From an uncultured Rhodanobacteraceae bacterium (GTDB taxonomy: Bacteria; Pseudomonadota; Gammaproteobacteria; Xanthomonadales; Rhodanobacteraceae), in assembly GCA_913053815.1 (NCBI GenBank), contig CAJXGK010000170.1, positions 1-5,089 on the forward strand: DNA of 5,089 nucleotides. Reading direction: 5' to 3'. Below are positions 1-5,089 of the stretch, piece by piece (position 1 is the first letter of the stretch; every line of letters begins with the position of its first letter). The translations under genes were made by a program, and so were the position numbers. A model generated the notes under the pieces. It was given only the letters and a program-made list of their open reading frames with translations, did not search any database and was not told the origin of the DNA.

Positions 1-46
1 GGGCACCATTTACGTCATCCCGGGCACCTCTTGTTTTCGTCATCCC
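1..46. repeat. Two tandem short repeat units
   Basis: Two head-to-tail units share the same ends. Bases 1-21 and 22-46 each start with gggcacc and finish with cgtcatccc, with a variable middle of about 5-9 bases. A third, different unit starting with ggg follows at 47. The array touches the window edge, so more copies may lie to the left. This is seen directly in the sequence. The function is unknown; such units are typical of intergenic REP-type DNA. Confidence 0.6.
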
Positions 47-65
47 GGGCTTAGACCCGGGATCC
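38..65. repeat. REP-like palindromic element
   Basis: Bases 42-49 (atcccggg) and 56-63 (cccgggat) form a perfect 8-bp stem around a six-base loop (cttaga). The motif cgtcatcccgggc at 38-50 also occurs at 13-25. Palindromes of the type 'cgtcatcccgggc...gacccgggatcc' are widespread intergenic repeats in proteobacterial genomes. No T-run follows, so it does not look like an intrinsic terminator. It may be a non-autonomous mobile repeat or an mRNA 3'-end stabiliser for a gene left of the window. Confidence 0.65.
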
Positions 66-112
66 AGTAGGCAGTCGTGGTGACGAGATCGGTAGTCCTA
101 GGCAAGATCATC

Positions 113-134
113 AAAAAAGAGCGAAATTGCGCTC
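113..134 (-). terminator. Possible leftward intrinsic terminator
   Basis: Read on the minus strand, a 5-bp stem (gagcg/cgctc, plus-strand positions 119-123 and 130-134) with a six-base loop is followed at once by six T's (plus-strand A's at 113-118). This is the usual order for a rho-independent terminator of a transcript coming from higher coordinates. The stem is short, so efficiency is uncertain. No recognisable minus-strand gene lies upstream of it; it could end an antisense or small RNA. Confidence 0.35.
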
Positions 135-197
135 AACAATAAGTCTTTCGCGGTACCGGGTCGGTCAAGATCAGCATCATGTTGAAACATTTAACTT

Positions 198-300
198 TAC
201 CGAATCACCATGATACAGACTTGTATGCCTGGTGGTGCGGGAGGGAAAGTCCGTGATAACCTTCCTCTCCCGATGACAGGGGGGTTGTGGTTTATCGGTA
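198..300. other. Foldable intergenic block upstream of the c-di-GMP gene
   Basis: Nested complementary segments can be paired by eye. Segments 198-203 (taccga) and 295-300 (tcggta) pair perfectly, then 207-210 with 288-291 (acca/tggt). Inside lie a small hairpin at 213-216/223-226 (atac/gtat) and a long one at 239-249/261-271, which is 11 bp with one mismatch, one G-T wobble and an 11-base loop. The strand is ambiguous because the pairs hold on both. It does not match a riboswitch or known RNA that I recognise, including the c-di-GMP-I (GEMM) core. A structured leader or small RNA is possible, but chance folding is not excluded. Confidence 0.25.
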
Positions 301-316
301 TGGATGAGACTAATAT
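288..316 (+). promoter_or_regulatory. Weak candidate promoter for the large c-di-GMP gene
   Basis: A -10-like TAATAT at 311-316, part of the perfect palindrome taatatta (311-318), lies 17 bases after a poor -35 candidate (tggttt, 288-293). Transcription would start near 323 and give a leader of about 130 bases before the ATG at 453. The -35 match is weak, and another sigma factor or an activator could be used instead. Confidence 0.2.
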
Positions 317-330
317 TAACTCGTGCTGAT

Positions 331-338
331 GGGGGGGG
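331..338 (+). repeat. Eight-G homopolymer tract
   Basis: Eight consecutive G's lie between the candidate promoter and the large gene; a second run of six G's is at 279-284. Such tracts can change length by slippage. It immediately follows an ATG (329-331) that opens a 25-codon frame to the TAA at 404-406 with a hydrophobic stretch (PLVLLLSFYIG). That frame has no visible Shine-Dalgarno sequence, so it is not called as a gene. Confidence 0.4.
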
Positions 339-452
339 CATACCCAGATCTGACTTCGAATCCGCTGGTGCTATTGCTTTCTTTCTATATCGGTGAATCT
401 GAGTAAGGCATTCAATAGAACGGAATACTGCTATGTGTCTGGGGGTTCTGGT

Positions 453-3400
453 ATGACCGAAGGATCTTGCAATCCTCCCGAGGGAGCTTTCTCTGCGGCG
501 CGATTCTTGCGTCTTACCCAGCTTTACAAAGCACTCAGTGAGATCAACCAAGCCATCGTGCGGATGAGCGATGAGGCCGAGTTATTTCCTCTTGTATGCC
601 GTGTCGCGGTGGATTTCGGTGGCGTAAGTATGGCCTGGATCGGTGTAGGTGACTCCGAGATTGAGCGCCTCGTTGTGGTGCAGGCCTATGGTACGGGGAC
701 GGAATATACTGACAATATTGTGGTCTCCACCCGCGCATCGCTCCCGGAGGGTCGCGGGCCGGCAGCGACGGCCTACCGCGAGGGCCGTTCGGTCATTATT
801 AATCACTTCGCGCAAAATCCGCTGACCACCCCCTGGCACGAGCAGGGTGAGGGTTTTGGATGGGGCAGTAGCGGGGCTTTTCCCATCCTTCGCAATGCTC
901 AGCCCTTTGCCCAATTGTCCGTTTATCACAACGCTGAGGATTTCTTTGATGCCGAGACGGTTGCCCTGTTCGAAGAAATGACGCGAGATGTCAGCTTCGC
1001 ACTCGACAATTTTGACCGTGAACGCCAGCGTCAGGTTGCGATTGAGGCACTACGCGCCAGTGAGCGCCATTTTCGCGCCTATTTCGAGCATTCCATGGTG
1101 GGTATGGCCGCATTGTGCCCGGATCACAGCTGGCTGGAGACGAACGACTCGTTCTGCAGGATGCTCGGTTACACGCAAGAGGAGCTGGCCGCCCGATCTT
1201 GGGCAGATATACAGTATCCTGATGACCTTACAAAAAGCGAAGCCGCGTTCAACAGCTTGGTGACCGGGGACGCTGACGAATACACCCTGGAAAAACGGCT
1301 TGTTCGCAAGGACGGTAGCCTTCTTTACGTCCGCGTTGCGCCGTGTGCGGTGCGTAACGACGACGGCAGTTTAGCCTATTTGGTGTCACTGATCGAGGAT
1401 ATCACCGAGCGTAAGCGCCATGAGCAAGCGTTACAAGCCGAGCGCGAAATGACCCAGCGCTTGTTGGAAACGTTGCCAGTGGGGGTGGTGGCTTGTGATA
1501 GCGAAGGCCAGCTTACCATGGCCAACGAGGTTGCCAAGGTCTGGCATAACGCCGATTTGCCGGCCTTGCCGCCGGACCAGTGGGCCGTGTACTACAATCT
1601 GTACGAGGCGGATGCGATCACCCCGTTGACTACTGAACGCATCCCGCTGTATCGAGCGCTGCATGGCGAAACAGTTCGCGATGTGGAAATAACGATCACC
1701 CGCAAGGGGCAGTTCCCTCGTTCTATTTTGTGTAATGGCGCTCAGTTGCACGCCAGCGATGGGCGCTCACTCGGCGCCGTTGTGGCGCTGCTCGATATCA
1801 CCGAGCGTAAGCAGACCGAGGCACGCATCCAGCAGCTCGCCTTCTACGATTTTCTTACCGGGTTACCCAATCGGCACACCTTGGAACAATACCTACCTGC
1901 TGCCGCCGCTCGTACTCGACGTCATCATAGTCGCTATGCCGTGGGCTTCATTGATCTCGATGACTTCAAGCCGATCAATGACCGTTGGGGACACCAAGCC
2001 GGAGATGAATTACTCAAGCAACTAGCTAGGCGTTTGCACAAAAACCTGCGTGAGACGGACTTTATTGCCCGCTTGGGTGGTGACGAGTTCGTGGTGATCT
2101 TCGAGGGTCTCGACCCCCAACACTACTTGGCCGAATTGTGTAGCTTACTTGAGCGTTTGTACCAAGTGGTTGAGACCCCCTTTGATCTGGGTGAGGGGCA
2201 CCGGACCATGATCGATATGACCATGGGGCTGGCTATCGCTGATCAGGATGACACGCTTGATGCCCTGCTGCGCCAGACCGATGCTGCAATGTATCAGGCC
2301 AAGCAGCATAAGGTCGATCGCGCGCACTGGTGGTGGCTGGCCGGCACCGCCGCACCCGAGGAGGGACCGCAGGCGGAAATTAACCCCTTCGGCCTCGACG
2401 CCCAGGCGTTACTAACCAACCACGTGATCCTCCTTAATCGCCTGACCGAGACCATTGTTGACGCCTTTTACGATCATCTCCAAACCAATCCCAGGGCCAG
2501 CGAGCTTCTCGCCAACCTTAATGAAGACGTCTTCATCCGCTTGAAATCCAGTCAGACCGAACATTTTCGATTTATCGCCGCAGCGCAGACCACACGCGAG
2601 GCCTTGGGCGAGCGATCACACGAGATCGGTCGCGTTCATGCCTTGGTGGGGTTGGATAGCGCCCTGTTGGCGAGCGCCTTCGAGTTCTACCGTCGGCTGC
2701 TGGACGAACACTTGAATCGCTCCCCCTTGCGTGCTCAAGACCGCTACCGGCTGTTGCAGATCCTCGCCACGCGCATCAATGTTGATCTGCAAAACCAGAT
2801 TGAGTCCATGGCAACGGTACGTGACGTTTACTACGCGGCGCTCATCGAGCCCTTGCCCAAAGATTGGCACAACTGGCATGGGCTTGTTCAGGCTGAGCTC
2901 GATCGCTTGGGGAGCTTGCCCGGCGTGCAGATTGCTATGTTGCTGCGCCCCGATACGCAAGGGTGCTTCATTGTTGAGGCGGCAGCGGGCTCTCGTGGGG
3001 CCATCGCCGCGGAGGTGATAAGCCGACCGAATTACCGAATCATGACGGATCCTCACCATACTCTCGATCAGGAGATTGTTGCACGGGCCTGGCGGGATCT
3101 GATCATCCATGACGTGGCCGACTATTTGGCTGAGGCGGATCGCGCACCCTGGCGAGCGGATACCGAACAAAACAACAGCCACGCGGCTTTGGCCATTCCC
3201 ATTCGTGATGGGCAGGGTCATGCCGTCGCCGTGCTGGCGCTCTATGGTGCCTATCGCCATCAGTTCAGCGGCAGCGAGCCGCGGCGCTGGGCTGAAAATC
3301 TGCAAAACCGCTTTGAAATTCTGTGGCGGCGACAGGGAAGTAATACTCCCGTGATTCCTGCTAATCAGGCTGCAATATGGCGAGAGCGTCTTTTCACTGA

Positions 3401-3776
3401 CGGTCTGCGCCTATACTTGCAGCCCGTCGTCGATCTGGAGGACGGCCGGGTGATCAAGGCTGAGGGCTTGGCGCGGCTGGCGCTGGACGGCCGCTCACTC
3501 ATCCTCCCTGGGCAGTTCCTGCCGCTGCTGGGGACCAATGAACTCTATCGATTGTTCTGGCTAACGCTGGCGCAGGCCATTCACTACATTCAGAACTGGC
3601 GGGATCAGGGATTGGACTGGTCCATTGGCATCAATTTGCCACCCTCTTGCCTACTTGAGTCGGATCTGGTCCCGCGTCTCGAAGAGCAACTGACAAAGGG
3701 GGCTTGTCCGGCCAGAACCTGGTGCGCCAACTACCGGAAGACCCACTACCTACCCTGGCACTGTTACGGGCACTGA
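453..3776 (+). CDS. GAF-PAS-PAS-GGDEF-globin-GAF diguanylate cyclase with truncated EAL domain
   Basis: Large cytoplasmic c-di-GMP signalling protein; no signal peptide or membrane segment is seen. Numbering from ATG 453 (1107 residues): GAF ~35-185; PAS ~199-326; PAS ~331-460, both PAS ending in DITERK; GGDEF ~456-620; globin ~650-785; GAF ~788-960; start of EAL ~974-1085. The GGDEF domain looks active, with DFLTGLPNR from 466, metal Asp501 in FIDLDDFK, GGDEF at 542-546 and the product-inhibition I-site RETD at 533-536, five residues before it. The globin resembles E. coli DosC, with Tyr673 in FYDHL as likely distal Tyr and His729 in GRVHALVGL as likely proximal heme ligand, so O2 or NO sensing is inferred. 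EAL starts with E1004-G-L and N1061, but the frame then leaves the family after ACPART and stops at 3776. The domain therefore lacks LEITE, DDFGTG and KID and cannot be a working phosphodiesterase. GTG 393 in the same frame has no ribosome site; ATG 453 has GGGGG seven bases before it and is preferred, moderately. The rest of the ancestral gene continues in the -1 frame. Confidence 0.88.
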   Translation: MTEGSCNPPEGAFSAARFLRLTQLYKALSEINQAIVRMSDEAELFPLVCRVAVDFGGVSMAWIGVGDSEIERLVVVQAYGTGTEYTDNIVVSTRASLPEGRGPAATAYREGRSVIINHFAQNPLTTPWHEQGEGFGWGSSGAFPILRNAQPFAQLSVYHNAEDFFDAETVALFEEMTRDVSFALDNFDRERQRQVAIEALRASERHFRAYFEHSMVGMAALCPDHSWLETNDSFCRMLGYTQEELAARSWADIQYPDDLTKSEAAFNSLVTGDADEYTLEKRLVRKDGSLLYVRVAPCAVRNDDGSLAYLVSLIEDITERKRHEQALQAEREMTQRLLETLPVGVVACDSEGQLTMANEVAKVWHNADLPALPPDQWAVYYNLYEADAITPLTTERIPLYRALHGETVRDVEITITRKGQFPRSILCNGAQLHASDGRSLGAVVALLDITERKQTEARIQQLAFYDFLTGLPNRHTLEQYLPAAAARTRRHHSRYAVGFIDLDDFKPINDRWGHQAGDELLKQLARRLHKNLRETDFIARLGGDEFVVIFEGLDPQHYLAELCSLLERLYQVVETPFDLGEGHRTMIDMTMGLAIADQDDTLDALLRQTDAAMYQAKQHKVDRAHWWWLAGTAAPEEGPQAEINPFGLDAQALLTNHVILLNRLTETIVDAFYDHLQTNPRASELLANLNEDVFIRLKSSQTEHFRFIAAAQTTREALGERSHEIGRVHALVGLDSALLASAFEFYRRLLDEHLNRSPLRAQDRYRLLQILATRINVDLQNQIESMATVRDVYYAALIEPLPKDWHNWHGLVQAELDRLGSLPGVQIAMLLRPDTQGCFIVEAAAGSRGAIAAEVISRPNYRIMTDPHHTLDQEIVARAWRDLIIHDVADYLAEADRAPWRADTEQNNSHAALAIPIRDGQGHAVAVLALYGAYRHQFSGSEPRRWAENLQNRFEILWRRQGSNTPVIPANQAAIWRERLFTDGLRLYLQPVVDLEDGRVIKAEGLARLALDGRSLILPGQFLPLLGTNELYRLFWLTLAQAIHYIQNWRDQGLDWSIGINLPPSCLLESDLVPRLEEQLTKGACPARTWCANYRKTHYLPWHCYGH

Positions 3777-4213
3777 TCAACCTCACTCGGGACCTCAAGC
3801 GTAATTTGGTCGTCGAAGGATTAGAAACCCCGGCGTTGATCGAAGTAGTACAGCAGCTTGGGGCTCCCTTGGGACAAGGTTACGGTATTGGTCGGCCCAT
3901 GCCGGTGGAGGATTTTCCAGACTGGGCCGCGAGGTTTACGTTGCCGGTTCACTTTGAGCAGATCACTACCTTTGCCGGTGCCCTGAGCCGACATTGGGCA
4001 TGGCAGCATACGCATGCAACCATCCTTAATACCTACGCCGATTGCCCGATTACCGTTTTTCTGAGAGGCCGTGGCCTTAAGGACACCGCAGAAGTGAGTC
4101 AATGGCATCGCTGCGTGCATACCACAGATGGTGAGGATCAACAGGCGTGCTCCGACCTTGTGCTCGACTGGTTGGTGATGAAGGTGCGGGAAGAAGGCGT
4201 AGGTATCGAGTGA
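3704..4213 (+). pseudogene. Detached C-terminal part of the EAL phosphodiesterase gene
   Basis: This is the -1-frame continuation of the large c-di-GMP gene, overlapping its last ~70 bases. It holds the C-terminal third of an EAL domain: QNLVRQL (normally preceded by KID), the helix LLRALINLTRDLKRN, the VVEGLET motif (Glu codon 3815-3817) and LGQGYGIGRPMP (Gln codon 3875-3877). A tail of about 95 residues follows, with H-x2-W (3992-4003), C-P-I-T (from 4043) and HRCVH (4106-4120). The TTG at 3704 is the first possible start, but there is no credible separate promoter or ribosome site, so independent translation is unlikely. Because about 55-60 EAL codons are absent between the two halves, simple re-joining would not restore phosphodiesterase activity. 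The good family match right up to the stop at 4211-4213 suggests a recent break. An assembly or sequencing error is the alternative. Confidence 0.8.
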
Positions 4214-4410
4214 GCGTTCGGCAGGTACTTTTAATACTCTGCTGTCCGCTCAGGTCATTGGCAGGCTTGCCGCAGTACGTCGGTATTTTTCAGCTACTTT
4301 TGGCGCGCTTGCCGGGTCAGGCCCCGCCACAGAATAAATATGTGTTACATCGAGGTCGGTGAAGCGACCCAATCATGCTATATTGTTAGGAAGCAAACAG
4401 TTTGGATGCA
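4214..4410. other. Intergenic stretch without a convincing gene
   Basis: Nothing coding is supported on either strand. Visible structures are a 4-bp ggca/tgcc hairpin near 4260-4271 and a 5-bp hairpin at 4354-4358/4365-4369 (ggtcg/cgacc) with a six-base loop. Neither is followed by a T-run, so no clear terminator for the upstream gene can be named. The last ~40 bases turn AT-rich and lead into the promoter at 4411. Confidence 0.5.
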
Positions 4411-4416
4411 TATAAT
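4383..4416 (+). promoter_or_regulatory. Candidate promoter with perfect TATAAT box
   Basis: A consensus -10 hexamer TATAAT lies at 4411-4416, in AT-rich DNA, with TG at 4407-4408, close to an extended -10 but one base off. The best -35-like sequence is TTGTTA at 4383-4388, but the 22-base spacer is too long for a standard sigma-70 promoter. The -10 may rely on the near-extended element or on an activator. Transcription would start near 4423, just before the inverted repeat, the small leader frame and marR, all on the same strand. Confidence 0.5.
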
Positions 4417-4424
4417 AGCCTCAA

Positions 4425-4440
4425 CATAGGAATGCCTATG
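4425..4440 (+). promoter_or_regulatory. Inverted repeat over the start site: possible operator or RNA hairpin
   Basis: Perfect 6-bp arms catagg (4425-4430) and cctatg (4435-4440) flank aatg. The left arm contains the AGG of the likely Shine-Dalgarno sequence, and the right arm ends in the ATG of the small frame at 4438. As DNA it could be a MarR-type operator about 9 bp after the -10. As RNA it would hide the ribosome site and start codon at the very 5' end of the transcript. The repeat is seen directly; both roles are inference. Confidence 0.4.
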
Positions 4441-4506
4441 AAAAATCATAGCGAGTGGTTCAAGTGTTGGACGCCCCGGAGCGAATCTCTGCAACATATC
4501 ATGTAG
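4438..4506 (+). CDS. Possible 22-residue leader peptide upstream of marR
   Basis: A short frame, ATG 4438 to TAG 4504-4506, encodes a 22-residue peptide beginning MKNHSEWFKCW and ending LQHIM. AGGA at 4428-4431 sits six bases before the ATG, and a TATAAT box lies 22 bases before it, so the initiation signals are good. The peptide has no hydrophobic segment or recognised family. It contains two Trp and one Cys but no run of one amino acid as in classical attenuators. It ends 57 bases before marR. It could be a leader peptide, a small protein or chance; coding is unproven. Confidence 0.3.
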   Translation: MKNHSEWFKCWTPRSESLQHIM

Positions 4507-4563
4507 ACAGGTGAGGAGTGAGGACGCCACGCAGCCATCGGGCCACGCCACAAGTTTATCAAA

Positions 4564-5022
4564 ATGCCCATAAATAGATCCCCGGGTAATCGCCCCTTAC
4601 CGGGCGAACATCTGGGTGCGGAACTGGCTGAAACCGGCCGGGTCTGGCGTGGATTATTGGATCAGCGACTGCAATCACTGGGTCTGAGTCAGGCTCGCTG
4701 GCTGATTCTCCTGCACTTGTCCAAACGGCCCCAAGGTTTGAAACAGGTGGAGCTGGCAACGCGTATTGGTATTCGTCCAGCCAGCCTGAGCCGGCAGGTC
4801 GAACGGCTGGTTCAGCAGGGCTGGGTGCAACGAAACTGCACTCAGGGTGACCGGCGCAGCAATACGCTGTGCCTCACCAAACAGGCAAGGAATTTGTCGC
4901 AGCAGATCATGCAGACAGCGGCCAGGGTCCGCGAGGAACTCCTCACCGGTCTGGTTGCAGAAGACATCGAATGTTGCGAGCGGGTTCTGGCGCATATTCG
5001 CCGGCGAGCCCCGTCGCTATGA
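4564..5022 (+). CDS. MarR/SlyA-family transcriptional regulator
   Basis: Complete 152-residue winged-helix protein of normal family length, expected to act as a cytoplasmic dimer on a palindromic operator. The N-terminal dimer helix (LGAELAETGRVWRGLLDQRL, 17-36) and LGLSQARW (39-46) resemble SlyA. The helix-turn-helix covers about 57-85 (QVELATRIGI...PASLSRQVERL), and the wing carries the family signature DRRSNTLCLT (96-105). The C-terminal helices complete the dimer interface. Cys92, Cys103 and the adjacent pair Cys137-Cys138 are visible, but no known redox-sensor pattern of OhrR is recognised. ATG 4564 is the only start in this frame: a stop is at 4519-4521 and no other ATG/GTG/TTG lies between. 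No good ribosome site is next to it; the strong GAGGAG (4513-4518) is about 45 bases away. It is probably transcribed from the 4411 promoter. The ligand and targets cannot be told. Confidence 0.9.
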   Translation: MPINRSPGNRPLPGEHLGAELAETGRVWRGLLDQRLQSLGLSQARWLILLHLSKRPQGLKQVELATRIGIRPASLSRQVERLVQQGWVQRNCTQGDRRSNTLCLTKQARNLSQQIMQTAARVREELLTGLVAEDIECCERVLAHIRRRAPSL

Positions 5023-5033
5023 AATCACGAAAC

Positions 5034-5089
5034 TAGGAGCTTGTCGGACTTGGGAAGAATCTACTACGGCGGCGGAAAATCGGTCCATT
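5034..5089. mobile_element. Possible end of an insertion sequence, cut by window edge
   Basis: After the marR stop, the sequence from about 5034 (ctaggagcttgtcggactt) resembles in style the terminal inverted repeats of IS1182- or IS5-type elements, which often begin with a variant of gagc(c/t)tgtcggactt. No transposase frame is visible in the remaining bases, and the other end lies outside the window. The call rests on resemblance from memory only. It could equally be ordinary intergenic DNA. Confidence 0.25.

Noticed and set aside
225..253. Short matches to 5S rRNA (tgcctggtgg) and RNase P RNA (gaaagtccg)
   Set aside because: Only isolated 9-10 base matches; the surrounding sequence follows neither RNA.
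198..338. c-di-GMP riboswitch upstream of the cyclase gene
   Set aside because: The conserved GEMM core and tetraloop-receptor pattern are not found, although the region is foldable.
355..363. tRNA-like T-loop sequence ttcgaatcc
   Set aside because: The flanks do not form a 5-bp T stem, and no acceptor or anticodon arm is present.
393..452. Upstream GTG start giving 20 extra residues to the cyclase
   Set aside because: There is no ribosome site before 393 and the extra residues belong to no domain. ATG 453 has a G-rich element at suitable spacing, so it is preferred.
177..551. 124-codon open frame on the minus strand overlapping the start of the cyclase gene
   Set aside because: The translation is rich in Arg, Ser and His, has no recognisable domain, and opposes the well-supported GAF domain. 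It is probably a shadow frame.
4147..4362. 71-codon plus-strand frame across the end of the EAL fragment
   Set aside because: Half of it lies over conserved sequence in another frame, and the rest has no family resemblance or start signals.
4511..4577. Two GTG-started frames of about 20 codons overlapping the marR start
   Set aside because: No Shine-Dalgarno sequence at proper spacing and no recognisable peptide; coupling to marR is possible but unsupported.

Overview
The window looks like chromosomal DNA of a proteobacterium of moderately high GC. Three things suggest this: a very large multi-domain cyclic-di-GMP signalling protein of a type common in beta- and gammaproteobacteria and Acidithiobacillia, a SlyA/MarR-type regulator, and intergenic palindromic repeats. 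The genus cannot be fixed from the sequence alone. Acidithiobacillus-like bacteria are a guess from the style of the GAF/PAS/GGDEF/EAL protein.

Layout, left to right. Bases 1-65 hold tandem 'gggcacc...cgtcatccc' units ending in a perfect 8-bp REP-like hairpin. Bases 66-392 carry no convincing gene. They hold a possible leftward terminator (113-134), a foldable block (198-300), a weak possible promoter and an eight-G tract. Bases 453-4213 are one ancestral rightward gene, now broken. It encodes GAF - PAS - PAS - GGDEF (active-site and I-site motifs intact) - DosC-like heme globin - GAF - EAL - a His/Cys-rich tail. A deletion around 3710-3719 removed the catalytic middle of the EAL domain and shifted the frame. 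The main product therefore stops at 3776, and the EAL end plus the tail lie in the -1 frame up to 4213.

Bases 4214-4410 have no clear gene. A perfect TATAAT at 4411-4416 is followed by a 16-bp inverted repeat that covers the ribosome binding site and ATG of a possible 22-codon leader peptide (4438-4506). Next is a complete MarR/SlyA-family regulator (4564-5022). The last ~55 bases may be the edge of an insertion sequence.

Functionally, the cyclase half should still make c-di-GMP under control of heme/O2 and GAF/PAS ligands, while the phosphodiesterase half is almost certainly dead. The lesion would turn a two-way c-di-GMP enzyme into a one-way diguanylate cyclase. The MarR gene appears to be a separate, possibly self-regulated unit. 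The most notable points are the EAL-core deletion, the internal position of the globin, the zinc-site-like tail, and the promoter/hairpin/leader arrangement before marR.
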